NCBI GenBank assembly: GCA_963695975.1
Contig: CAVOIB010000004.1
Span: 62,001 to 126,000, forward strand
From: JBBQVZ01 sp963695975
GTDB lineage: Bacteria; Actinomycetota; UBA4738; HRBIN12
Length of the DNA: 64,000 bases
Reading direction: 5' to 3'
Part shown: positions 57,548 to 64,000 of the stretch, in pieces
How positions within the stretch are numbered: position 1 is the stretch's first letter
How the letters are laid out: each line of letters opens with the position of its first letter
Position numbers and translations under genes: made by a program
Notes under the pieces: generated by a model
What the model was told of the DNA's origin: nothing
The model's database searches: none
The model's input: only the letters and a program-made list of their open reading frames with translations

Positions 57548-58387
57548 TCATGGCCGTTCGGAGCGATCGCTGCCGGTCTGTGGCGCCATACGGCGCTGTG
57601 CGTCCGACAGGATCTGCTCGAGGGTGCTCGGGTGCTCTGGCTCGTACAACGCGCTCCCGACGGAGAGTGAGAGCGCGCGCGGCGTATCCAGCCGTGCGTC
57701 GTGCACCGCGATCGCCTCGACCAGCCGGGAGAGGACGAGCGTCTCGGCGCCGCGCGCCTCCCCCGTGAGCAGGACGCAGAACGTGTCGACGGCGATCCGG
57801 GCGGGGACGTCCGAATCGCGGATCGCCTCGAGCAGGACCGAGGCGGCGTCGCGCGCGAGGGCGCCCGCGTCGTCCGCGCCACCGCGGGTCAGTTCGCTGA
57901 CGCGGACGAACAGGAACACGACGGGGGTCTGGTCGCGATCGGCCATGCGCAGGTGATGCTCCGCGATCGAGGCGAAGCCGCGGAGGTTCGGGAGGCCCGT
58001 CTCGTCGTCCAATGTCGCGAGCTCGCGCCGGAGGCCGCGCAGCGCGGAGGCGTACCGGAGGGCCCTGGGAAGCAGGCCGCGCGGGATCGACCCGCGAACC
58101 AGATGATCCTCGGCGCCCGCGTGCACCGCGATCGCGCCGTTGGCCGCCGCGTCCGGCTCGGTGACGACGACGACCGCCGCGGCCGGTATGCGGGCTCGGA
58201 TCATGCTCAGCGCCTCGAGCGGCGTCGTGGCATCGAGCGAGAGCAGGACGACGTCGACGGCTCGGGGAGTTTCGCCACCGTCGAGCCGATCCACGCGCTC
58301 CACGAGGATGCCTTCATCCTGGGCGAGTTCGTCGATGAGGTCGTCGTCGATACCGACGGCGAGGATCGAGATGGGTTCGTTGGCCAT
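57548..58387 (-). CDS. Receiver-like and degenerate GGDEF protein
   Basis: A 279-aa protein. Residues 1-115 resemble a receiver fold (SILAVGIDDDLIDELA; VDVVLLSLDATTPLEALSMIRARIPAAAVVVVTE, abbreviated) with the phospho-acceptor position occupied by Ser-Leu-Asp rather than the normal D-x-R/M. Residues 125-275 form a GGDEF-like domain, recognised by DDETGLPNLRGFASIAEHHL, but the catalytic GGDEF is replaced by RIAVDTFCVLLTG, so diguanylate cyclase activity is unlikely. It may bind nucleotides or partners. ATG 58387 has GGAGGCG upstream. It is divergent to the LCP gene. Confidence 0.75.
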   Translation of the reverse strand: MANEPISILAVGIDDDLIDELAQDEGILVERVDRLDGGETPRAVDVVLLSLDATTPLEALSMIRARIPAAAVVVVTEPDAAANGAIAVHAGAEDHLVRGSIPRGLLPRALRYASALRGLRRELATLDDETGLPNLRGFASIAEHHLRMADRDQTPVVFLFVRVSELTRGGADDAGALARDAASVLLEAIRDSDVPARIAVDTFCVLLTGEARGAETLVLSRLVEAIAVHDARLDTPRALSLSVGSALYEPEHPSTLEQILSDAQRRMAPQTGSDRSERP

Positions 58388-58473
58388 GCGACGCCTCCGC
58401 TCTGGTCGCGGGTCATCCTAGTGCCCGACGGGCGAACGCCGATGTCACGAACCCTCCACAGAGATGCCACGCT

Positions 58474-58510
58474 CGGGTGCGTGGGTCGGCCTGAAGCACC
58501 CGGGTAGGCT
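58474..58510 (+). promoter_or_regulatory. LCP gene promoter with short inverted repeat
   Basis: CGGGTGC (58474-58480) and GCACCCG (58496-58502) flank 15 nt and end just before TAGGCT (58505-58510), which is 9 nt from ATG 58520. The leader would be only 2-3 nt. The repeat covers the -35 zone and may be an operator. Confidence 0.45.
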
Positions 58511-58519
58511 GGCTGAACG

Positions 58520-59929
58520 ATGGCCGCCGACCCAAGATCCGCCCGCCCGCCGCACGTTCGAGGCCGCCTCGTCCGCGCATCGGTTGGGGTCATGGCGACC
58601 CTCGCGCTCGTGATCGCGGCGACCTCGGCCTACGCCTACGTCACGTACAACCAGGCGGCTGGCGACATCGGACGGATCGAAGATGTGCCGGGCGGCGGCG
58701 TGCAGCACGACTTCGGCCCGTGCGCCGACAACGTCTGCAACTACCTGATCCTCGGCAGCGATTCGCGGAAAGGGCTGTCGGCGCAGGAGCAGGTTCAATT
58801 CGGCACGGATCAAGCGATCGGAGGCTCGAATCGTTCGGACGTCATCATGTTGGTGCACACGGACCCGCGCCTGCAGAAGGCGATCGTCCTTTCCTTCCCG
58901 CGCGATCTCTGGGTGAACATCCCGGGGCGCGGCCAGGACAAGATCAACGCGGCGTTCGAGGGCGGACTCGAACATGGCGGCGCGCAGCTGGTGGCCAAGA
59001 CCGTGGAGCAGTTGAGCGGACTGAGGATCAACCACGTGCTGTTCGTCGACCTCGCCGGGTTCCAGGGCATCGTCCAGACGCTCGGCGGTGTCACGATGTG
59101 CATCCCCGCGAACCTCGCCGATCCGTCGACCGGCCGTGTGCAGGATCCGCTCACCGGGCTTGACGTCGCCCCTGGCTGTCAGCACCTCGACGCCTATCAG
59201 GCGCTCGCCTACGTCCGAACGCGCCACCTCCCTTGCGACCTGATCCCCGACTTCTCGCGTATCGGTCGCCAGCAGCAGTTCCTCCGCGCGGTGCTGAACC
59301 GCATCCTGACGCCGAGCGAGATCGCGAAGGCCCCGTCGTTGATCCGGCCCATCGCGCACAACCTGGTCGCGGACCGGTCGCTTGACCTCGCGGACATCAT
59401 CTATCTGGTCAAGCAGCTCGAGGGCATCTCGACGGGGGCCGTCGAGTTCCGCGCGGTGCCGGGAACGCCCGGTATGGCGGGGAGCCTCTCCGTCGTCTAC
59501 GTCGACCCGACCGCGAACCAGATCTTCGCGCGGATCAGGTCGGGCAAGCCGCTCGGCACGCTCGGCGAACAGCTCACGAGCACCCATGTCTCCGAGGCGA
59601 ACATCACCGTCCCGGTCGTCGACCACGACTCGGGTGACAAGGCCGGCGCGGTGGAGCAGATCCTGGCGGACTCGGGTTTCGACATCACGCCGGGTGTGGT
59701 GGACTACGCGACGTTCGGAGCATCGATCCCGGGCTCCGTGATCGCCTACAGGCCGGGACACGGATCGGAGGCGCAGGTCGTGGCGCAGTACTTCCCGAAC
59801 CTGGAGGTTGTCGAGGCGCCTAAGGGCGCGCTCCGCGGCTCGCCGGTCGCCGTCGTCATCGCCGCGGGCTACCAGCCCGCAGCCGTTGGCTCAGGAGGCT
59901 CCTCCGACTGCGTGGCACCGGCGGGTTGA
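58520..59929 (+). CDS. LytR-CpsA-Psr family glycopolymer transferase
   Basis: A 469-aa LCP protein that links glycopolymers to peptidoglycan, or acts on related polyprenyl-phosphate substrates. An N-terminal transmembrane helix (MATLALVIAATSAYAYVTY) precedes the LCP domain (residues ~65-300): NYLILGSDSRKG, SDVIMLVHTDPRLQKAIVLSFPRDLWV, abbreviated, GQDKINAAFEGG and AYVRTRHLPCDL, with the conserved Arg and Asp. The C-terminus (residues ~355-450) is a LytR_C domain. It opens a plus-strand surface polysaccharide group with the nucleotidyltransferase 1 nt downstream. Confidence 0.9.
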   Translation: MAADPRSARPPHVRGRLVRASVGVMATLALVIAATSAYAYVTYNQAAGDIGRIEDVPGGGVQHDFGPCADNVCNYLILGSDSRKGLSAQEQVQFGTDQAIGGSNRSDVIMLVHTDPRLQKAIVLSFPRDLWVNIPGRGQDKINAAFEGGLEHGGAQLVAKTVEQLSGLRINHVLFVDLAGFQGIVQTLGGVTMCIPANLADPSTGRVQDPLTGLDVAPGCQHLDAYQALAYVRTRHLPCDLIPDFSRIGRQQQFLRAVLNRILTPSEIAKAPSLIRPIAHNLVADRSLDLADIIYLVKQLEGISTGAVEFRAVPGTPGMAGSLSVVYVDPTANQIFARIRSGKPLGTLGEQLTSTHVSEANITVPVVDHDSGDKAGAVEQILADSGFDITPGVVDYATFGASIPGSVIAYRPGHGSEAQVVAQYFPNLEVVEAPKGALRGSPVAVVIAAGYQPAAVGSGGSSDCVAPAG

Positions 59930-59930
59930 C

Positions 59931-60989
59931 GTGCGAGCGCTGATCCTCGCGGGCGGAGAGGGGTCGCGGCTCCGCCCGCTTACCCACACGAGCGCGAAGC
60001 AGCTGATCCCGATCGCCGGCCAGCCGATCCTGTTCCACGGTCTCGAGGCGATGCGCGACGCCGGCATCACGGAGGTCGGGATCGTCGTCGGGCAGACGGC
60101 CGACGAGATCCGGGCCGCCGTCGGCGATGGTTCGGCATGGGGTCTCTCGGTCACCTACATCGAGCAATCCGAGCCGCTCGGCCTCGCCCACGCGGTGCTG
60201 ACCGCGAGGGACTTCGTCGCCGGCCATCCGTTCCTGATGTATCTCGGAGACAACGTCTTGTTGGAGGGACTCCGCCGATTCGTCGAGGAGTTCGAGCGGA
60301 CGCGCCCGGACGCGCAGATCTTCCTTGCTCGGGTCCCGGAGCCGGAGCGGTTCGGGGTCGCGGTCCTCGACGGCGACCGCGTCGTCCGGCTGGTGGAGAA
60401 GCCGGTCGAGCCTGTGAGCGATCTGGCCCTCGTCGGCGTATACCTGTTCGACGACTCGATACTGGAGGCGGCCGCCTCACTGCAGCCGTCGGCACGGGGC
60501 GAACTGGAGATCACCGAGGCGATCCAGTGGCTGATCGATCACGGACGCACGGTTCGCGCCGAGATGGTGAGCGGATGGTGGAAGGACACGGGTCGTCCGT
60601 CCGACCTCCTCGATGCGAACCGTGTCCTCCTATCCGAGCTCCGGCCGTCGATCGATGGCGACATCGACGAGCACTCCGCGGTCGAGGGAGCGATCCGGCT
60701 CGCCGCCGGGGCGAAGGTGATCCGCTCCGAGCTGCGTGGCCCGGTCGTGATCGGGCCCGACACCGTGATCGAGGATTCGGTTGTCGGCCCCAACGTCTCG
60801 ATCGAGCGCGATGCCCGCGTGCTGCGGAGCCGGCTCCGTGACTCGATCCTCATGGAGGGCTGCCAGATCGTCGATGTCGGGGAGCTCGCCGATTCCATCT
60901 TGGGGCGCAACGTGGAGGTGCGACACTCGGGCACCGATGGCGTGCGTCGACTGGTGGTCGGCGACCAGAGCCGTCTCGAACTGGACTGA
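59931..60989 (+). CDS. rmlA: Glucose-1-phosphate thymidylyltransferase (long form)
   Basis: A 352-aa nucleotidyltransferase making dTDP-glucose. The start reads ALILAGGEGSRLRPLTHTSAKQLIPIAGQPIL (abbreviated; the GGxGxRLxPLT...K signature), with LMYLGDNVLLEG and EKPVEP for the sugar-nucleotide site. A C-terminal left-handed beta-helix (GPVVIGPDTVIEDSVVGP and onward) marks the long RmlA3-type family (about 355 aa). GTG 59931 lies 1 nt after the LCP stop. It would feed the dehydratase at 62215 and reductase at 63216; no RmlC epimerase is seen before the window ends. Confidence 0.88.
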   Translation: MRALILAGGEGSRLRPLTHTSAKQLIPIAGQPILFHGLEAMRDAGITEVGIVVGQTADEIRAAVGDGSAWGLSVTYIEQSEPLGLAHAVLTARDFVAGHPFLMYLGDNVLLEGLRRFVEEFERTRPDAQIFLARVPEPERFGVAVLDGDRVVRLVEKPVEPVSDLALVGVYLFDDSILEAAASLQPSARGELEITEAIQWLIDHGRTVRAEMVSGWWKDTGRPSDLLDANRVLLSELRPSIDGDIDEHSAVEGAIRLAAGAKVIRSELRGPVVIGPDTVIEDSVVGPNVSIERDARVLRSRLRDSILMEGCQIVDVGELADSILGRNVEVRHSGTDGVRRLVVGDQSRLELD

Positions 60990-60997
60990 GTCTCGAC

Positions 60998-61003
60998 TAG
61001 CCT
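60998..61003 (+). promoter_or_regulatory. Leaderless promoter of GT4 gene
   Basis: TAGCCT, then 7 nt, then GTG 61011. No Shine-Dalgarno. An internal start within the cluster would let this gene be expressed separately from the upstream pair. Confidence 0.5.
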
Positions 61004-61010
61004 TCGGGTC

Positions 61011-62177
61011 GTGCGAGTCGCGATCGATGCCCGGCCTGCGATCGACCCGCGGCGCACCGGCGTCGGGCACTACACCGAGCAGCTCGTTCGCCACCTGCCC
61101 CGGGCCGACCCCGACGACGCGTTCGTCGCGTGGTACCTGCACGCGCGCGGTCTGTTCCGCCCTCGGTGGTTCTTCGCGGATGCGGCGGCGCCCAACCTCA
61201 TGGAGAAGGCGTCGCGGTTCCCCGCGCGGATCTTCCAGCCCGCTTCGTGGCGCCTCGGCGTCCCCCGCGTGGAGTGGCTCGTCGAGTTCGACCTGTTCGT
61301 GGCGACGAACTTCCTGGCACCCGCGACCGCGCATCCTGGGCGGATCATCCCGGTCGTGCACGATCTGGCGTTCCGTCGGTTCCCCGAGACCGCACCGCAC
61401 GTCGATGCGCGGTGGCGTCGGCGGTTCGCTGAGGCCATGAACCACGCCCCGGCGATCATCGTTCCCTCTCGCTCGGTCGCGACCGACCTGCGCGAGGCGT
61501 TCGACACGTCGGGCGATCGGGTCCACGTGGTCCATCACGGGGTCGACGCTGACGCGTTCGCCCCGGTGCGGCAGTCCGTCGTCGACGCGGTGCGCGCGCG
61601 CTTCGGGATCGCCGGACCGTACGTACTGTTCGTCGGCGGGATCGAACCGCGCAAGAACCTCGACCGGCTCATCCGCGCGTTCGCACGGATCGACTCGTCC
61701 GATGTCTCGCTCGTCCTCGCGGGCGGTCCCGTCCGCTGGTTCCCCCAAGCCGCCGAGCGGCTGGAGGCGTCGATCGGGCTGCTTCCCTCTACCGTGCAGG
61801 GGCGCGTGATCCGTACCGGATACGTCGGCGATCGCGACAAGGTCGCGCTGCTTTCGGGGGCCACGGTCCTGGCCTACCCGTCGCTCTACGAGGGATTCGG
61901 CTTCCCGATCCTCGAGGGCTTCGCTGCGGGCATCCCCGTCCTCACGTCGAACGTTTCGTCGCTGCCCGAGGTCGCCGGCGACGCCGCGGTCCTCGTCGAT
62001 CCGACGGACGTCGACGCTATCGCGTCTGCGCTGACGGAACTGCTGACCGACGACGATCTGCGCGCCGTGCTCTCGGCGGCCGGCGTCGCTCGAGCCGCGC
62101 GGTTCACGTGGGAGTCGACGGCCCGGGCAACCGCCGACGTGCTTCGCGCGGCCGTCGCGGACGGCGCCCACGGGTAG
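61011..62177 (+). CDS. Family 4 glycosyltransferase
   Basis: A 388-aa GT-B enzyme. N-terminal VAIDARPAIDPRRTGVGHYTEQLV (abbreviated) holds the acceptor-side glycine loop; YVLFVGGIEPRKNLDRLIRAF is the donor-side P-loop-like strand, and YEGFGFPILEGFAAGIP carries E-x7-E. Similar in design to the GT4 at 15499-16635. The start GTG 61011 lies 22 nt after the rmlA-like stop. Flanked by dTDP-sugar genes, it may transfer rhamnose or a related sugar to a surface glycan, though specificity is not readable. Confidence 0.87.
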   Translation: MRVAIDARPAIDPRRTGVGHYTEQLVRHLPRADPDDAFVAWYLHARGLFRPRWFFADAAAPNLMEKASRFPARIFQPASWRLGVPRVEWLVEFDLFVATNFLAPATAHPGRIIPVVHDLAFRRFPETAPHVDARWRRRFAEAMNHAPAIIVPSRSVATDLREAFDTSGDRVHVVHHGVDADAFAPVRQSVVDAVRARFGIAGPYVLFVGGIEPRKNLDRLIRAFARIDSSDVSLVLAGGPVRWFPQAAERLEASIGLLPSTVQGRVIRTGYVGDRDKVALLSGATVLAYPSLYEGFGFPILEGFAAGIPVLTSNVSSLPEVAGDAAVLVDPTDVDAIASALTELLTDDDLRAVLSAAGVARAARFTWESTARATADVLRAAVADGAHG

Positions 62178-62214
62178 ACTCCGGTCTCCGACCCGTCCCT
62201 CTCGAGGTTCGACG

Positions 62215-63219
62215 ATGGCCACGGACACCCACATCCTCGTCACCGGCGGCGCCGGCTTCATCGGCTCGCACCTGGTGGATGCCCTCCTGGCGCGTGGTGC
62301 CCACGTGACCGTGCTCGACCGGCTCTCGACGGGCGGCAGTCGGGCGAATCTCCAGGAGCACGACGGCGATCCCCGGCTGCGGTTCGTCTTAGGCGACGTG
62401 GCGGACGCACCCCTCGTGCGGAACGTGATCGCCGGTGTCGACGCCGTGATCCATGCGGCCGCCGAATCGCACGTGGACCGGAGCATCGACGATCCCGCAT
62501 CGTTCCTCCGCACGAATGTCCTGGGGACCCAGAGCGTGTTGGACGCGTGCCGCGAGCGCGGCACGCGGATGCTCATGGTCTCGACCGACGAGGTCTACGG
62601 GCCCGGTGAGCCCGGCGACGGCAAGTTCGACGAGGCGCATCCCATCCACCCAGCGAGCCCATACGCGGCGAGCAAGGCCGCCGCCGACCTGCTGTGCACG
62701 GCCTACGTAACCACGTACGGCGTCCCGGTGACGATCGTCCGGGGAACCAATGCCTACGGGCCCCGGCAGATCGAGCGCGTCGTGCCGACGTTCGCGATCT
62801 GCGCGCTCGAGGGGCGGCCGGTGCCGGTGTACGGGGAGGGCAGGCAGCGGCGTGAGTTCCTGTACGTGTCGGATTGGGCGAACGCTGCGCTCGCGGTCCT
62901 GGACGAAGGTGCCGTCGGTGAGCTCTACAACATCGGCGGTGGTTTCGAGCTTGAGAACGTGGACCTGGCTCGACGGATCTGTGCGTTGGCCGGCGCGCCC
63001 GAGTCGCAGATCGCGTTCGTCCCCGATCGGCCGGGGCACGACTTCCGATACGGCCTCCGCGACGACCGGCTCCGGGCCCTGGGCTGGGCGCCCCAGGTGT
63101 CGTTCGAGGACGGTTTGGCGCGCACCGTCGAGTGGTACCGGGAGCACCTGGTGTGGTTGCGCGACGCGCACGGCGGACCGGTCGTCACGGAACCTCGGCC
63201 GGCCGAGGCGGGCGGGTGA
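62215..63219 (+). CDS. rmlB: dTDP-glucose 4,6-dehydratase-like enzyme
   Basis: A 334-aa extended short-chain dehydrogenase/reductase. NAD motif VTGGAGFIGSHLVD; catalytic STDEVYG (Thr-Asp-Glu, the dehydratase triad) and YAASKA (Tyr-x3-Lys); AAESHVDRS and RGTNAYGPRQ are typical of RmlB. It converts dTDP-glucose to the 4-keto-6-deoxy sugar. TAGACT at 62177-62182 may be a -10, ~33 nt upstream. The stop overlaps the reductase start as GTGA. Confidence 0.9.
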   Translation: MATDTHILVTGGAGFIGSHLVDALLARGAHVTVLDRLSTGGSRANLQEHDGDPRLRFVLGDVADAPLVRNVIAGVDAVIHAAAESHVDRSIDDPASFLRTNVLGTQSVLDACRERGTRMLMVSTDEVYGPGEPGDGKFDEAHPIHPASPYAASKAAADLLCTAYVTTYGVPVTIVRGTNAYGPRQIERVVPTFAICALEGRPVPVYGEGRQRREFLYVSDWANAALAVLDEGAVGELYNIGGGFELENVDLARRICALAGAPESQIAFVPDRPGHDFRYGLRDDRLRALGWAPQVSFEDGLARTVEWYREHLVWLRDAHGGPVVTEPRPAEAGG

Positions 63220-64000
63220 GGCTCGTCGTCACCGGGGCCGGTGGTGGCCTCGGCCGGGCGTTCCTCGCGCAGGTGCCGGCGCATCACGAGGTCCACGCGT
63301 TCACACACGCGGAGCTCGACGTCGGGGATCACGACGCGGTGTTGCAGACGATCCCGCCCGTACGGCCTGACGCCGTCCTGCACTTCGCGGCGTACACCGC
63401 GGTCGACGCCTGTGAGACGGATCCTCCCCGGGCCGCGCGCGACAACGCGCTCGCGGCCCAGTCCGTGGCGATCGCTGCTCGTGCATGCTCCGCAGCCCTG
63501 CTCTTCGTCTCGACCGACTACGTCTTCGACGGCGCGAAGGGGGCTCCGTACCATGAACTCGACCCTCCGGATCCCCTCTCGGTGTACGGGCGATCCAAGC
63601 TCGCCGGCGAACGGTTCGTGCGGGACTTGGTCGTCGACCACGTCATCGTGCGGACGGGGTTCGTGTTCGGAGGCGGGACGGATTTCCTGAGCGGCGCGCT
63701 CGGGCGGCTCCGCCTCGGCGAGGCGGTCGGCGGGATCGGCGACCGGATCGGTTCGCCGACGGCGGTGAGGCACCTGGCGGCGCGGATCCTTCCGCTGGTG
63801 CTTTCCGGGCGTCCCGGGACGTACCACCTGGCTGGCCCTGAGGCGACCACGTGGTTCGACGTCTTGAGCCGACTGAAGCGGCTGGGCGACCTCTCGGGTA
63901 CCGTCGAGCGGCAGGAGGCCGCATCGCTCGGCCTCCCGGCGCCACGTCCCGCGGCGTCCGCGCTCACCAGTCTGTACGTCCCGCACCTCGGGATCGAGCC
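63216..64000 (+). CDS. rmlD: dTDP-4-dehydrorhamnose reductase (3' partial)
   Basis: The first 261 codons of a RmlD-family SDR; the gene continues beyond the window. NAD motif VTGAGGGLGRAF, then VLHFAAYTAVDACE, STDYVFDGAKGAPYHE (Ser/Thr catalytic region) and YGRSKLAGE (Tyr-x3-Lys) match the family, as does RTGFVFGGG. It reduces the 4-keto sugar to dTDP-rhamnose or a related 6-deoxyhexose. GTG 63216 overlaps the rmlB stop, so the two are translationally coupled. Confidence 0.88.
   Translation, partial: MRLVVTGAGGGLGRAFLAQVPAHHEVHAFTHAELDVGDHDAVLQTIPPVRPDAVLHFAAYTAVDACETDPPRAARDNALAAQSVAIAARACSAALLFVSTDYVFDGAKGAPYHELDPPDPLSVYGRSKLAGERFVRDLVVDHVIVRTGFVFGGGTDFLSGALGRLRLGEAVGGIGDRIGSPTAVRHLAARILPLVLSGRPGTYHLAGPEATTWFDVLSRLKRLGDLSGTVERQEAASLGLPAPRPAASALTSLYVPHLGIE

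Overview
This window comes from a high-GC bacterial chromosome, most likely an uncultured member of the Actinomycetota. A Chloroflexota-type lineage cannot be excluded without a tree. Gene content points that way: an acyl-CoA carboxylase epsilon-like subunit, DUF929 paired with VKOR, DUF1918, a hibernation factor with two C-terminal domains, and a DevS/DevR-like histidine kinase and regulator. So does promoter style: many starts have a TANNNT hexamer about 6-7 nt upstream and no Shine-Dalgarno sequence, the signature of leaderless mRNAs. I saw no tRNA, rRNA, CRISPR array, insertion sequence or prophage. The longest gene-free stretch, about 296 bp at 52882-53177, holds an inverted repeat and promoter elements.

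Layout. 1-4 kb: end of a cyclase-AAA-TPR regulator, then an ArsR/ArsM arsenic pair with a palindromic operator. 4-12 kb: an M23 peptidase convergent with an eight-gene minus-strand envelope operon (CopC-CopD, two DUF4399-like proteins, CPBP protease, a periplasmic binding protein and others). 12-14.5 kb: a 3-hydroxyacyl-CoA dehydrogenase and a DUF929/VKOR disulfide-forming pair. 14.5-19.2 kb: an overlapping operon of acyl-CoA carboxylase beta, epsilon, zinc-ribbon protein, cupin and two glycosyltransferases. 19.2-28 kb: a lytic-transglycosylase-like protein, DUF2087 regulator, AddB/Cas4-like nuclease, crotonyl-CoA carboxylase/reductase, methylmalonyl-CoA epimerase, divergent FtsH, thiolase and acyl-CoA dehydrogenase. 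Together with the dehydrogenase and carboxylase these cover much of an acetyl-CoA to ethylmalonyl/methylmalonyl-CoA route.

28-41 kb is a nucleic-acid maintenance region: a giant coiled-coil kinase-like protein, then SbcC, SbcD and a HerA-like ATPase in one operon, archease, hibernation factor, RtcB ligase, DUF1918, and a NurA-like nuclease whose frame is broken in this sequence. HerA, NurA, Mre11/SbcD and Rad50/SbcC are the four parts of the archaeal end-resection machine, and RtcB/archease is the archaeal-type RNA ligase pair.

41-54.4 kb: a lipoprotein, thioesterase, aconitase, then a stress block resembling the mycobacterial DosR regulon (DoxX, GNAT-acyl-CoA synthetase fusion, NarL/DevR-type regulator, DevS-like kinase, multicopper oxidase, Hsp20, CBS-BON protein). 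A GC-rich motif with core CCTTNGG sits upstream of several stress genes. 54.4-57.4 kb: a flavin-transferase/ferric-reductase-like operon with two small exported proteins and an unlisted small membrane ORF. 57.5-64 kb: a degenerate GGDEF protein, then an LCP protein and dTDP-rhamnose-type cell-surface genes running off the right edge.
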